In this document: piece after piece, positions 24,955-37,429 of the stretch
Numbering within the stretch: position 1 is the first letter of the stretch
Layout: each line of letters starts with the position of its first letter
Notes under the pieces: generated by a model
The model's database searches: none
The model's input: only the letters and a program-made list of their open reading frames with translations
What the model was told of the DNA's origin: nothing
Program-made: the position numbers and the translations under genes
Origin: Anticarsia gemmatalis
Taxonomy: Eukaryota > Arthropoda > Insecta > Lepidoptera > Erebidae
Assembly: GCF_050436995.1 (NCBI RefSeq)
Contig: NC_134767.1
Coordinates: 4,650,001-4,714,000, forward strand
Reading direction: 5' to 3'
Length of the DNA: 64,000 nucleotides

Positions 24955-25003
24955 TTCGCAGATTGGGGAGACCTTTGCCCGACAGTGGGACAGTATAGGT
25001 TAA
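24955..25003 (+). mobile_element. 'gcccagcagtgggac' tail, 3' fragment
   Basis: 'gattggggagacctttgcccgacagtgggacagtataggttaaa' matches only the 3' third of the family seen at 17.1 and 47.4 kb, consistent with 5' truncation on insertion. Confidence 0.6.
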
Positions 25004-25589
25004 AAAAAAGAAAATTGTCTTCGCCCAAACCGCCTCTTAGTTTGAACTAAACCTATGATATTTGATTTTGCAAGGATTTCAATTTTATTTACGTTACAAA
25101 TAATCCTCTCATTCCAGTACACCGAATAAATTCAATAAATCATTAAAATCATAATCCTTGTTTCGTGTTCACTATAAACCATCTAACACTTTGACCTTTC
25201 AAAAATGGCGATTGACCATTAAAGTATCGATTTAAATCTAAGCCCGGTTTCTCTTGAAACGTAAATCTTCACAATCGCAGTTTAAATCATACAACTGATA
25301 GCCGTTTGAATATTTACTGTGTACAGTGGGTACGCTAAAGGTTTTGATCGATGAAGGGAATTGCCTAGTTATCTAGCCTGGCCTAACCTTGTACGTTTAA
25401 TTGGCTCCTAATCTCTGAATGCCTTTGACTTTGCGATTTGCCATTATAATAATTAGATTTGCATGTGTACTTCTGTTGATTTTTAAACCAACAACTACAA
25501 GAGGCAAGAATTTGCTTCATTTCTAGTTGAGATTGTACCAAGCATAAGAATGGTGTGTTTTTAATCTTTTTAAACAAACCTTTTGCTAA

Positions 25590-26268
25590 GGCACTTGTCC
25601 CACCGCCGACGATGAACGAGTAACGAGTGCGTAGTTGTTTAATGACAGCTGGTTGCTCTCTCGGCGTGTATTCTAATCATGGAAGAATTAGTACTAACTG
25701 GAAGGATCACTAAGAATTATAACATTTTCAAGATACAAACTATCCTTAGTGTGCATCAAGAGTAATAAATAATGTATAATACTACTTTTGATTGTTTTTA
25801 TACCAAAATTATGTGAAACAACAACATTATGAAACAACAATCACAGAATTTAAATTCAGTAATAATCTTAAAATTACCACCATAAGTTACAAACATTATA
25901 CAGTGTGAACTGTTAGAGAGGGACAAAGGCTCTTAAAAGTAAGTCTCGCTCGAGACTGTTTTTCGAACAGACATTAAAACTAAATAAAAGTAAACTCTAT
26001 TAACGAGCAGTAAAGTATGAATTTATTTGATATATTTTCCTTAGTGATTCTTCTAGTCATTTTTATTATTCCGTGGTTCTTATCGTTGGGCGAGTCCATT
26101 TTTGACATGTTTGTCGCTTAGCAACAAAACTAGTAAAGCGGCAGTGTCATCAACTATTAGTATATGCATCTCTTTTATTTACACGGAATGTTATATCCAT
26201 TGTACGTTTCTTGAGCGAGAAAATAGTCGATAGTTAATCGTTTACTCGCTGTTGGTGGGACAACTGCC
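25590..26268. mobile_element. Candidate TIR element flanked by TAA (Harbinger-like)
   Basis: The left end is GGCACTTGTCCCACCG and the complement of the right end is GGCAGTTGTCCCACCA, 14 of 16 positions identical. Both ends are followed inward by related cgagtaa(a)cga words. TAA directly flanks both sides (25587-25589, 26269-26271), the 3-bp TWA duplication expected of PIF/Harbinger elements. No transposase coding sequence is visible in the 679 bp, so it would be non-autonomous. The class is an inference from a short TIR and a 3-bp duplication in A+T-rich DNA. Confidence 0.45.
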
Positions 26269-26274
26269 TAAAAG

Positions 26275-28015
26275 ACACGACAATCCTTTAATTATAGATC
26301 AGAATTAAAATTACTGTTTGGCATACAATTGATGATAAGTAGCGGCTATATTTTCATATCTCATTACAACTAATAACTTACATCCACTGATGCACTAATT
26401 ATATAATTTACACACTTATATATTACAATAAATTAATTATTTAACTGCTTACTTTCGGCGACTACAAAAGCGCTTTAAACCAACTCGTTCAGAATTTCGG
26501 CTCGATTGCTCTCATCAAACCAAACGAAAATGGAAATACTTAAATCAATAAAAAATAATAATTAATTTAATTAAATTTCCATCAGTCGGGTGTATAATGC
26601 GACTACATTAATATTTATGTGCACCTTTGGTTGACACAGTGGTGCGAGGCCCGCTGTTCCGGACAAAAAACGCTTTTAAAACGATTTCATTGTAACCGCA
26701 ATGTGCCGCCGTTTGGACGCCGGGAATAGTTTTGATACTTTGATGTGATTTAAAAATGCTTTTATATAAAAGTGTCGGGCAAAAAGGCCTATTTTGAGAA
26801 TATTTGTTTTATATTATTACAGTGCCTAAACTATTTATAAATTATAGGAATCTAAATTTCAGGAATTAATGAATTTCTCTGAAGATTGTTTTGAATGACA
26901 GCTTTCAAAACACCTTGTAGGCGTAATAATGCTAGGAAGTCGATCTCTGACATTCTCTCTCTTTATTATCTATATTTTCAAATTTACCTGAAAAGAGGTT
27001 TATTACTTTTATACACTTTTTTTAGTAATCAGCTATATGACATTATTTTAGTTCCTATCAAATAATTTTAATAAAATATCAAAATTCTTGATTCCAACTA
27101 TCCAACCCACTGGTCAACATATTCGAAGATGCGTACAAAAAACGGGCAGACAAAACCGCCTGCCGACAAAGTGACGAACCCATAACTTTCGAGACCCTTA
27201 CATTGTGCCCGCGATTAACAGTTAATAATACGCTGCGTAGTTTCAATGACCATTCACGTTTTTTGTCCAGCTTTTGTGAAATGAGGAACACTGTGCGAAT
27301 AGATGTGCTAATCTGTAGTGTCGGGGAAAAAATATATGCAATTGTTAGTTTATTTTATGACAATATATTGTATTATATTGTCGTTTCTTTGTGTTGTATG
27401 TGATACTTCCGACCGCATTTTTGAAATTGAAATGGCTTGTCGGCTGTCCCTTTAGTGAGATTAAGGATGTTTATAAGTAGTTGCAGTATTGATGTTCGTA
27501 GATGACGAATTGGAAATACTGACAACACTTTTTCTTGGACGCAAAGCGAGGAAAGAGACTATAGGCTGGAAATCTCTGTATAAGTAAATTAGATGATTAT
27601 AACCTTTTGATTGAAACAATATGAATACGACAATATGAAGACAGGTTATACTCTTAGTAGTTTGATTATTCTTGTCATAATTTTTAAACATTACTTTTAA
27701 CATTGCACAATAAATAACTTTACTAAACACACAATACAAACAAAACCTTTATTATTGCTAATTATTAAAAATACAGTAACCCTTTTATTCTATTGTATTC
27801 TTAAAAAGTAATACAAAAGAAACAGGTAATGAAAGGAAAACCTTTAAATAAAATTTCGAAGCAAACAAATTAATTAACGAGTGAAATTATCGAGATAGTG
27901 CCGAGGCGGCGCGCTTACGAAATCAAAAGGTTATGTATGGGCTCAGTGATAGCGGAGATTTCAAGTGTAATTAAAATTATTGGTATACAGTATTTTTATT
28001 ATATTTTGACCATGG
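26275..28015. other. Non-coding, nothing recognised
   Basis: A CpG-containing patch at about 26640-26730 (gcgaggcccgctgttccgg, ccgccgtttggacgccgg) stands out in composition. The frames at 27079-27291 (-), 27203-27403 (+) and 27461-27739 (-) have no recognisable domain. Confidence 0.45.
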
Positions 28016-28022
28016 TATGGGC

Positions 28023-28310
28023 GGAGGTCACAAGAAAGGCGCCCATAGCCAGTTGCGCTCACCCGTCGGTAAACGATCTGTGGGTAAAGCAACTGTTGGC
28101 GCGGTCATTTCATAGATGGGTTACCCCATAGTGGTATGTAAGCTGGGCGTCTCCGTGCTTCGGAGGGCACGTAAAAAGTCGGTCCCGGCTGTTGTCTAAC
28201 TAAGATATAGTCGTTAAGCCACGTCAAAAGGCCTCTCGGGCGGCTTGAACAACTTTGACACTAGGTTGACCACTAACCATACGACAAACAAACAAAAACA
28301 AGGAAGGTCC
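28023..28310 (+). mobile_element. SINE or LINE tail, 'cttcggagggcacgt' family, copy 1
   Basis: Blocks in order: 'cccatagccagttgcgctcacccg', 'gttggcgcggtcatttcatag', 'gatgggttacc', 'gtgcttcggagggcacgt', 'gtcggtcccggctgttgtc', 'gtcgttaagcc', 'gaccactaaccatacgac', then a CAAA-rich tail. A diverged copy in the opposite orientation is at 45503-45735. These words are common in lepidopteran non-LTR 3' ends. The open frame 27898-28131 through it is incidental. Confidence 0.65.
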
Positions 28311-28314
28311 TTGA

Positions 28315-30755
28315 CTAGATGGTCAGAAACTAACTAACTAGGTAAGACAACGATCGTATCAGGTGGCGTACTGAGAGGAAGAGGTGTACTCAACAGTGCA
28401 TAGAAACGAGCTGATTAGATACAGATTCAGTATTTTGAGAATTCAAGGCTCGTCAACATTGTAACCTAATATAAAAAAAAAGCCTTAGTTAATGATCGTG
28501 AGTAGTATATCTGTAGTATAGTTAGTGATAGTTCGAGAAAATTTACGTTTAGCGGTGAGAGTTTTAATAGTATTTTTTTTAAGAATTATCTGAAAATTTA
28601 AAAATTACCTTACCCACTGACGAATCAAGACCTGAATATTGTGAATATACAATTTTAGGTTTTTACACAATATAACGAAGACTTGCTAAATGAATAACAA
28701 TAGAGATTCAAAGAGTTTCCCCTTTTGCGACCTTTGTTTCTCAAAATTCTCATTGTTTGCGTACAATTGAATTTAGTTTTGAGAGTTTATGGGCAATTTC
28801 CATACAAAACGTTGCCATAAAATCGATGTGTTAAATGGTGAACAATATATCGAGAAATAAAATTCCTTTTTTATATTTGTGAGATCGAGCCAACGCCTCT
28901 AATATTTATCATCTTGATTATGACTATTTATTATAGTCTAGTACTACGAACGTATGTTTTTATCATATAAAATGAAATGCCAAAATACTTCAAAACTATA
29001 ACACTGTACAGCCAACACATGAGGTGAGCCTTAAAAAAACCATTTACAGAAACGACAGCTACTCTACATTAACACTACATAAACAGCGTCTAAAATGGCG
29101 AAAAAACTGCAAACACGACCACCTTAAAGTCACTTAACACTAAAACGCTCGCGTGGTCCAATTCACAAGCGCAAGCGATAATCAGAACACAATGACAGAT
29201 GTTATTGTCGTAAACTTTTAACGGGTTATGGAATGCGGTAAAAATGTTTGTCCAACACTATTTACAATATTCTATGGATGTGTGTGTCAGAAAGTTTTCA
29301 AATATGTATTTAGTTCAATAGTGATGTTTGAAGTGTAGTAATGTTTGATTGTGTAGTTTATTAGAAATTGTGGTTTATCAATTTGATAAATTGTTGTATT
29401 TTCTTGTCGGAAGTCATTATGTTATTTATAAATAGTACTTTGCAACGTTGTATTCTAAGTACAAAGTTAGCGGTAACCGTTAATTATACCTATTATTTTT
29501 CATAATATCGCCACATTTATCTACTTAGTTAATTATCAGCCTTTTTATCAAAATACATCCGTATTTATTGTAGTAGGTTACCTTTTTTGAAATTCAGAAT
29601 TACTTCAGAATTACTTCAGAATCTAGTACTATTCTATTTAAACCAGTGATTTGCAAAAACGAAAAAAAAAACCTTTTTTCGAATAAACATTTCCGACATT
29701 AGATTCAAATACCCTAAAATGAAACTATGCAGGATATACAGGTTGAAGTTTCAAAATTGTAACTCTGTTTAGTAGATTATAGACTATATAACAGCAACTT
29801 CAGTCACGACACACAAACGTTCCTCTGACCTATTGTTGCGCATCCCGGTGTCGCTTGCGAATGTGCTATTGTGTAAAATGAGTGCATACTGCCATGTTTT
29901 GTAAGCTAGCTCGTACGATCCAAATAATTCACGACACTTCACTGTTTACTGCATACTTCGGATTACTAGAGGAATCAACACATAGTTTGATATCGCGGAT
30001 GTGAAAATCACAGCGATGCCTTACAAAATGTATAATTCATCGTATTCTTAATTAAATGGTGATTGGTAGTTCAAACTGGTCCTTTTTGCTTTCAAACAAT
30101 TTCTTCGAAATAATAATTTGGTTAAAAATTATTGGGTATTCGTTGAGAAAAGATACCCTTGCCGAGTTTTTTAACTTTGTCTAGTTTTATAAATAACTAT
30201 GAACGACAATCCGTTATTAAAATGTAGTAACCGTGTACGGCATTCTTTATTGAAAAAAAATCTTTGTTCTATTTATTTTATCCTTCAAGAATTAACTCCC
30301 AATATTCACAAAACATAAGTATGATATCACCGTATTAACACAAGCTCTCAAAAACACTAAATAAATTGATTCATGATCACAGTATCTGTTGCTTATACTC
30401 GCTACTTATTTAAATCAGTTGATCACTTATTCAAGCGACAACTTAGTTACGAATCTAGTTCAAACAGTAATATGTCATCACAACTTCACAAGTAAGCTAT
30501 TACACGGGTTTTATGTAACTCATAATTACTGTGTAAGACAGTCCCATTAGATTTCCCAAGCTAATAGGAAAACTACTTCCTGCAACAAACCAGTCAGTAT
30601 TAAAATTAATATGTACGTGTATAAATGGTTGAGACATAAATTGTACTAATCTCTTGTTAACCTAATTAGTTAAGCTGCAAAATTCACGTTTGATTTAGTA
30701 ATTAATAAGCTACGTCAAAATTCTGACTTGATTCATGGTATCTATCGCTGCAGTT
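28315..30755. other. Non-coding; short tandem repeat
   Basis: An 11-base unit (ttcagaattac) is repeated about 2.7 times at 29593-29622. Nothing else was recognised. Confidence 0.45.
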
Positions 30756-30763
30756 TACAGGTA

Positions 30764-30830
30764 GTAGCATATGCATATGCATAAATATACCTACGCATTT
30801 GCATAAACGTACGTACGCATATGCATTAAC
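30764..30830. promoter_or_regulatory. Cluster of ATGCAT/ATTTGCAT words
   Basis: Within about 65 bases are two overlapping catatgcat palindromes, 'gcatttgcataaa' (an octamer-like ATTTGCAT), 'acgtacgtacg' and another 'gcatatgcat'. The density of octamer/POU-like words is high but the stretch may equally be a decayed simple repeat. Confidence 0.25.
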
Positions 30831-30839
30831 AGATGAATA

Positions 30840-33775
30840 TCGAAAAAACCCCAACTAGAAACAAAGAAAAGTATTATTTTCATATGAGAACGATAAAGGT
30901 AAAAAGCCTCTTCAATTAAACATCCCATTAGAGATAACAAAGCAAATAAAAACAATTAGAAATGCACAATTATTACAAAGTTAGACGAGACATAGTGCTA
31001 ACATCCACCTGGATCATTACATGAGGTCATAGTCCCCTTAATATTGCCGACGAGGTCGTGGAACGATGATGGTAATACACAATTTCACGGGCCACCCTAG
31101 GAGTGTAGTCTAAAACACAAGCTGTAGCGACAGCGATAGCGATTTTTATATTGGCTAACAATTTACTAACGCTTATTTTTTATTGAGTTTAAATTTCTGT
31201 CTCAAAGTATTTTCCATTTTCATTCCTGAATGCGTAGAAACAGAATTGTGTTGGAGCAATGGATATTTCTGGTTTGTGATGAAACTTAACTAGCTTGAAA
31301 TATAAATAATTAAATTATAATCATTAATCAAAAATCAGAAAGTGATTTTATTTATTTCTGTAATTAATACGTATTTACCAGTTTTCTTACATCAAATGCA
31401 ATAACTCTTAAACCTGATTGAATTAATAACGTTTTATCAAATCATAAGATCGATCAAACGTTAAAGCAGTTGCCATTTAGCTAAACAGATATTTATTGAG
31501 AGAGATATTTTATTCGATAACCGTGGGATTTTAATTGACTGCATTTGAATGTTGATAAATATGAGGTTCTAGTAAATTTATCATTTGTCGACTACTAACC
31601 CAACACCGGATAAAGTTACACGTGTTTATGTTAAACACACGTCTTTGAATGAAAATTATCGCTTACATTAAAGTAGAAGTAGTATTTCAGACTTAATCAC
31701 TTATGACTAAATAATTTTCTGAATTCAAATGACAACGCAAGGTTTAGAAAAATCTCCAAATCTATCTCCAGAAAACTTTTTAACTGTAATTAGAGACCGT
31801 TCGGAAAGAAAAACCTTTTTTCCAGCATCAAGTTATTGTCGTGTTAGTTAACTCAATCTGTACTCAACTGTTTACCCGCTATCGCTTATAACTTTCACTA
31901 CATCCTGACGTATGCATCGTCACGACCCACCCGCTACCTCTAACATAAGTGTGTATTTTAAATAGCCCTAACGATACACTGTTGTGGCCCTGTCGGCGAA
32001 TAACGTGCATACATGCTTCAAATGGCAGTTAAGCTTAACTTTAGAACATCAAATCTCTAACACAAAAGATGTTTCTGTTGAACGGACGGAAAGGGTTGGC
32101 TCGAGAATGTTGGACGGTAATTATACGTACTTTTGATTCTAAACGGCGTTATTACGGCTGTATTTATTGTGAATGTTTTGACATTTTATGTTGAAAATAA
32201 ATTGTTATTGTTTTGTTCTACTTTCCATTAGCAACCTGCGTATTATATGATTAACAATAGTTCTCGAATAAAAGTAACATATATCTTTAGAAAGAATCAG
32301 AATCTTTAGGAAGAATCAGAATCAGAATATAAGACTACCAATGTACCTACAAGGAAATGTGAAGACCGTCTAAACATACGACTAAGCAGAAAGCCCTGGA
32401 TAGACATTAATTATATTTTATAAACAGCTCAAACTCACACTTTGAAGACATAGTGTGATTATATGTTTATTCGAAGAAATGAATGCATCCTACATATTGT
32501 ACGTATTTTCAACAACTTAAGTTACTTACGTAGCTCAAAAATGCATTCAATCAAACAATATCATTTCAAGTACATTATTAAGCATACCATGAAGTATTAT
32601 TAATAATCTCCGCGGTCAGAACTCGTACTCTGTACATAATTACTGGAAGTAATCAACACGCATCATTTCTCTTCTCAATCTATTAGTTTCACTTGCATCA
32701 GTAAATTAACTCAAATTACTTAACTGTACTGCAAGTTGTTAAGTAGAAAGTATACTTTGTTACCTACTTAGAAAATGACAAAGGTTAGTTAAGACACACA
32801 ATTATAATAAATAACACTGCTGTAGCGTTTGTTTATAAATAAAATAATCGTAAGTAGCATTTGTGACTGCAGTTCATAAGGTCCAGCAATTAGGATTTAT
32901 CTATAGTAACAATTAATAAAATGTGCAACAAATACAAATGCCACACAGGTGACAAAAAGAGTGTGTTATAGTATAGAACGTACCTTAGTGGTCAGTTTTG
33001 TGAACTTGAGTCTTATTCCTTCTTCCCTTTTTATTCCCCGAGAAGGCTCGTGTTAGGCATTGGGATGAGTAGTAAGTATTTTTCTTTTTACTAAAGTATA
33101 AGTATTGGTAAATTTAAACTAAAATCCATGTATTTTTAATGCATTTTTATAAAACAATACACTCAAGTCGATAACTCTTCATTTAAATTAGTTCATTTCT
33201 ATCATCTGTCATTTAAATGAGCCTAAAGTGTGAACCGATAAAGAAGCAGTTTTGAAATAAAGTAGGCTGTTTAAAACTAGATAAACGATATGTAACAAAT
33301 GGAATAGCACCTTAACTTCTAATGTAAAACGATTTATTGTAGTTTTTTCAACCACTTTAGTTTTAGAATTCCTTTGTTTATTTATCTGACCTCATTTCTT
33401 ATTGGGATTGTTGTAATTCGTTTTGTGGTTTATCTTGAAAAGTGTGAGACACAATGGTAAAGGGTTTGCCACTTTGAAAATTCTATGAGGTGAAAGATCG
33501 ACTCATAATAAACCTAATTTGTTCAGCTCACACGGTGATAAATACAAACTAAGCAGAGTACTATAAAAATGTGCATTAGTAGATAATAAAATTTATTATT
33601 TCTTTGCGAATTATTGTTACGCAGTTGGTTGCTTTTGCTTTTCATGTGATGTAGTAACAATGATTGTAGAGGAATCACAAGACGACTTACGACCCCTTCG
33701 AACAAAACAAAAAATGTCAAAAAAAATGTTTGCTTGTGTATATGTTTATTTTTTTCAAAAATCTTTTATACATAA
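30840..33775. other. Non-coding, nothing recognised
   Basis: A+T-rich. A short run of related words (tagcgacagcgatagcgat) is at about 31124-31142 and an 'agaatcagaat' run at 32290-32329. The frame at 33523-33720 (-) has no domain. Confidence 0.45.
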
Positions 33776-33779
33776 AACT

Positions 33780-33890
33780 TCAGTTTCTGAGTGACTGACT
33801 GATGAACAACGCACAGTCAAAACTACTGAGCGTAGAAAGATGAAATTTACTATGAATATTCCTTAGGAAGTGTAGTTTAATAAGAAAAAT
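33780..33890 (+). repeat. Dispersed repeat fragment
   Basis: 'gagtgactgactgatgaacaacgcacagtcaaaactactgagcgtagaaagatgaaattt' (33789-33849) followed by 'attccttaggaagtgtagt' matches, as I recall it, a widespread lepidopteran repeat fragment. There is no other copy in this window, so the call rests on memory of the family. Confidence 0.4.
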
Positions 33891-34939
33891 TAGAAGCAAG
33901 ACGAATCTGTCTGCTGAATATCCGTGCAGACACCACTGGGACATAGCAGTCAGGTTAACGTGCTATGCGCAGACGCATACGATCGCAGTCAAAACAATCG
34001 ACACGTAGACTCATCTCACGACTATTATTACTGTGTTACTCACGATACTTGATCCGTGTTTATTTTTTAAGTACTTAGTAATGACCAATGAAGTATTGAG
34101 AAAAGTGTTGTAGATTAGCGGACTAAAAGTAAGTGATACTTTAAAATATGTGTATAATTTTTTAATGAAATAAAAACTTAGTTTGATTTTTTTTTTGCTA
34201 AAAAGCTAAAGGCTCGCAAACTTGGGAAAATCAATGAAAATGTGAAAATCCTGAAAAAATAATGTACAGCACCTTTTTGCGTAATAGCCTGAATAAATGA
34301 ACTCTATTGATTTAGCTGTCCAACTATTCACTAACTTAACTGTTATAAAACCTGTAAATAATACACGTGAATATTTTAACGAAAACGTATTCTAGAAAAA
34401 TACTATAAAACCACACAAAAAATACTATTTCTGAGCACCAATTGAATCTCCTTATCGAATATCTAACGGTGCATCGAGCATAGCATAAGAGTCTCGTGTA
34501 AAACGCACAATAAGTATACAATTAAGCATAACCAGACTGTTTGCCGCTCACTACTCGATATTTTTAGCATTCTACGAACTATATCTCGTCGTTAACTTAC
34601 GAGTTTATGGATTTACATGTTTGTGCATCTAGTTGCTTTGCTTTCCAATGTATGAAACAGTACTTAGTTTGTTTATATAAGTTATTTTTATCAGGTAGGT
34701 ACGGTGGTTTTATCCCCTTTTTACAATTAAGTAATGACCATATAATAGACTTAGTATGATAAAATTTTGTAATCAATCTCTTTTGGCTCATTTTCATTGA
34801 TTTTTCAATATTTTCGTAGCTTAAGAAGTAAAAACCGATAAAACTGAACTTCTGTTAATCATGGCAGTCATCCGTAATCCAGTTATGTTTTATTTTTACT
34901 TAAAATCTTGATAATTTTATGTTAAATACAAATCGGTCT

Positions 34940-35017
34940 GGTAGTTCCTGAGATAAGCGTGTTCAAACAAATAAACAAACAAACAAACTCTTCAGCTTAA
35001 TAATATTAATATAGATA
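34940..35017 (-). mobile_element. Helitron-like element, copy 2 (5' fragment)
   Basis: Only the element's 5' end is present: reading on the minus strand, TCTATATTAATATTATTAAG, a GTTT tandem, then gaacacgcttatctcaggaactaccagaccg. The rest of the element, including the 3' hairpin and CTAG, is missing. Confidence 0.75.
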
Positions 35018-35411
35018 TAACTTTTGAAAAACAAGTATCAAAACATTTTAAGGTTCAATACTTAACTTCTTCGCTCAAATGTTTTATGTATAATACATAC
35101 TCGTTAATGTGGCGCCAAAATATGACTGTAACTAATCCTACAACCCGTTCAAAAGCCGTCTTAAACTAAGATAAGTCACAGTTACTGGGCCAGACATCTG
35201 GGCACTGAACAATAGTCATCATAAACGAATCACATACACAGTTATTGTCATTCGATATTATGACTACGATAAACTCGTAGTTTAATGCCTCAATGAATGT
35301 TATTGAATAGAACTGTCATTGTGTCTTGAGAAAAATTAACACAGGAGTTGATAACAAGCACTGTTACTTGATAACATTGGGCAGTTTTATTCCCAGGACA
35401 CGTGCTGTTCA

Positions 35412-35666
35412 TTAGACCATTTCTTTGGAAAAAAGTCCGGCATTAAAGTGACAATAATATAGGTAAACTTGAGGGTTTTTAATTATACTTGTGAACCTAC
35501 AGTAGTAGCAGTAGTCGCGAGCTATTTGATTTCTGTTCTCTCTAGCTAAAGATGCAAAACTACTATGCACCCACATTCCGACAACCCCGTTCTGTTTATT
35601 TTTTATTATTTTTGGTAACACTGCAGAATTCTTGGATAAGAAGAAACACTCTATTATAAAAGCTTC
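35412..35666 (-). CDS. Candidate terminal exon of an unknown gene
   Basis: Reading leftward on the minus strand, a strong acceptor (pyrimidine-rich cttttcttgtttatttttac then AG at 35667-35668) precedes an 84-codon open stretch that starts EAFIIEC and ends SKEMV at a TAA (35412-35414). An AATAAA lies 20 bases further on (35386-35391). The open frame also continues upstream through the presumed intron to an ATG at 35828, 138 codons in all, the longest frame outside the retrotransposon. No domain was recognised. In A+T-rich DNA each of these signals is common, so this is a hypothesis. Confidence 0.25.
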   Translation of the reverse strand, partial: EAFIIECFFLSKNSAVLPKIIKNKQNGVVGMWVHSSFASLARENRNQIARDYCYYCRFTSIIKNPQVYLYYCHFNAGLFSKEMV

Positions 35667-35829
35667 CTGTAAAAATAAACAAGAAAAGTAAAAATACTTT
35701 ATTATACACAATTCTTGACATTTAATGCCTTCCCACTCAATCATGCGCAATACAAATTTGCCGGAAGCGATTTTAACAAAAAACTTCGTAAACTCCAAAT
35801 TTGTAAAGTTGTCTAACAATCCGTTCATT

Positions 35830-37150
35830 GTGTTACCGATCCACTAATCCTTATTGAAATAACATTCAACTCCTTTCAACTGTATAAAGGGCATTGTATA
35901 ATAAACAATTACAAAAGAACCCTTTTCGTAGACAAAACTGTATACTTAAGTTATTGAAGATTTGTGAAGTACGCAATGTATACGAATAGAAATCTCCGTT
36001 ATTGTGAATATGTTTTTATGAGATTTTTATTAAAGGAAGTTGATACTTGAATGAGTTAATTGAGTCGTTTGTATGTGTGTTTATGTGTGGAACTGTCATT
36101 CAGTGCTTGTTTGTCGTTGAGTTTTGTGAGAAGGACCAAAGTTGAAGGGCTCACAGAAAGTTCTGGACAGGGTATCTTATGAAACAAAATAGTTTAAAAC
36201 GTGTCATAATCGTCACGTAAACCAATACTTATCTATCTCTATGTTAAAGTTTTTGAAATTACATTGTAAAGAAAGCTTTTTAAAAAAAACTCTTTTTAAA
36301 GATTAATGTAAAGAAGAACTACCTATGCAGCTGGCTACTTCTAAATCTGTGAATCACAGAATTTGCTAAGTAGAGCAGATTTTCAAAACCTTAAAAAGAG
36401 CTCTAATTACAGTTTTAAGAAACCACCAATGAATAGAATCTTGTGAATAACTTCTTGAAGTCCTACTGCAGTTGGCTTCATTTTCTTACATTTGAATGTA
36501 AGACTTAAGTCCCTAAGAACAAAATAAAACCGAAAGAAAATTTGGGACTATTCATAGACATTCTTTAGATTCTTTTAGAAAACTCCTACATTAGGAATAC
36601 ATACTCCTTGAATCTGAAAAGACTTTAATGAACATATCACCGAATATTATTATGAAACAAAGTACCCTCGTGGGACTATCTGTATATCTGCAACGAAGGG
36701 AGATGAGGGAGATTTTATTTGGTTTTCATCGGTGGGTAGAGAGATACCCGAAAAAGGTTTTTAGTGTAAAATTTATTAATGTTGAGCCCGGTAAAGAAGT
36801 CAGGATAGATCGCTAGTTATATTATGTAAAATTACGGAATCTAATTTATTCCTTTATTTACGTCATTAATCTTAACTTTCTGTATTAATTAATGTTAATT
36901 CATTAGTTAAACCCTAGAAAACTCGGAGCAATAAACTTTGATATTATACGGTGGAAATAAGTGTAAGTAGAAAATTCTGATTTACAAGCAAGTTCTCGAT
37001 GTTTAGCTAATGTGCGTGCAGTTTATGCCACAAGCAGAGCGATGAACGCACGAAAGCATTTATTCAGACAAAATGATCCAAAATTGGTTAGAAAAAATGT
37101 GTGGTTTAGATGTAGACGCGTGAGTAGATTAAAGTACAATAAAGGATATC
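35830..37150. other. Non-coding, nothing recognised
   Basis: A+T-rich. The frame at 36628-36816 (+, 62 codons) has no domain. Confidence 0.5.
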
Positions 37151-37152
37151 TA

Positions 37153-37426
37153 TCTATACTAATATTATAAAGCTGAGGAGTTTGTTTGTTTGTTTGTTTC
37201 TTTGTTTCTTTGTTTGATTGAACGCGCTAATCTCAGGAACTACTGGTCCGATTTGAAAAATTCTTTCAGTGTTAGATAGCCCATTTATCGAGGAAGGCTA
37301 TAGGCTATATATCATCACGCTACGACCAATAGGAGCAGAGCAGCAGTAAAAAATGTTACAATAACGGGGAAAAATTTGACCCATTCTCTCTTATGTGACG
37401 CAAGTGAAGTTGCGCGGGTCAGCTAG
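37153..37426 (+). mobile_element. Helitron-like non-autonomous element, copy 3 (full length)
   Basis: Begins TCTATACTAATATTATAAAG, carries a short GTTT/CTTT tandem, and ends tgacgcaagtgaagttgcgc, gggtcagCTAG, followed by T. The 3' stem is CGCAA/TTGCG with one loop substitution. It is flanked by A/T with no target duplication, as expected for Helitron insertion. Confidence 0.85.
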
Positions 37427-37429
37427 TTC

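Noticed and set aside
33530..33565. Third copy of the LINE-type tail at 6.8/11.1 kb (caaactaagcagag)
   Set aside because: Only about 15 bases match and the flanking blocks are absent.
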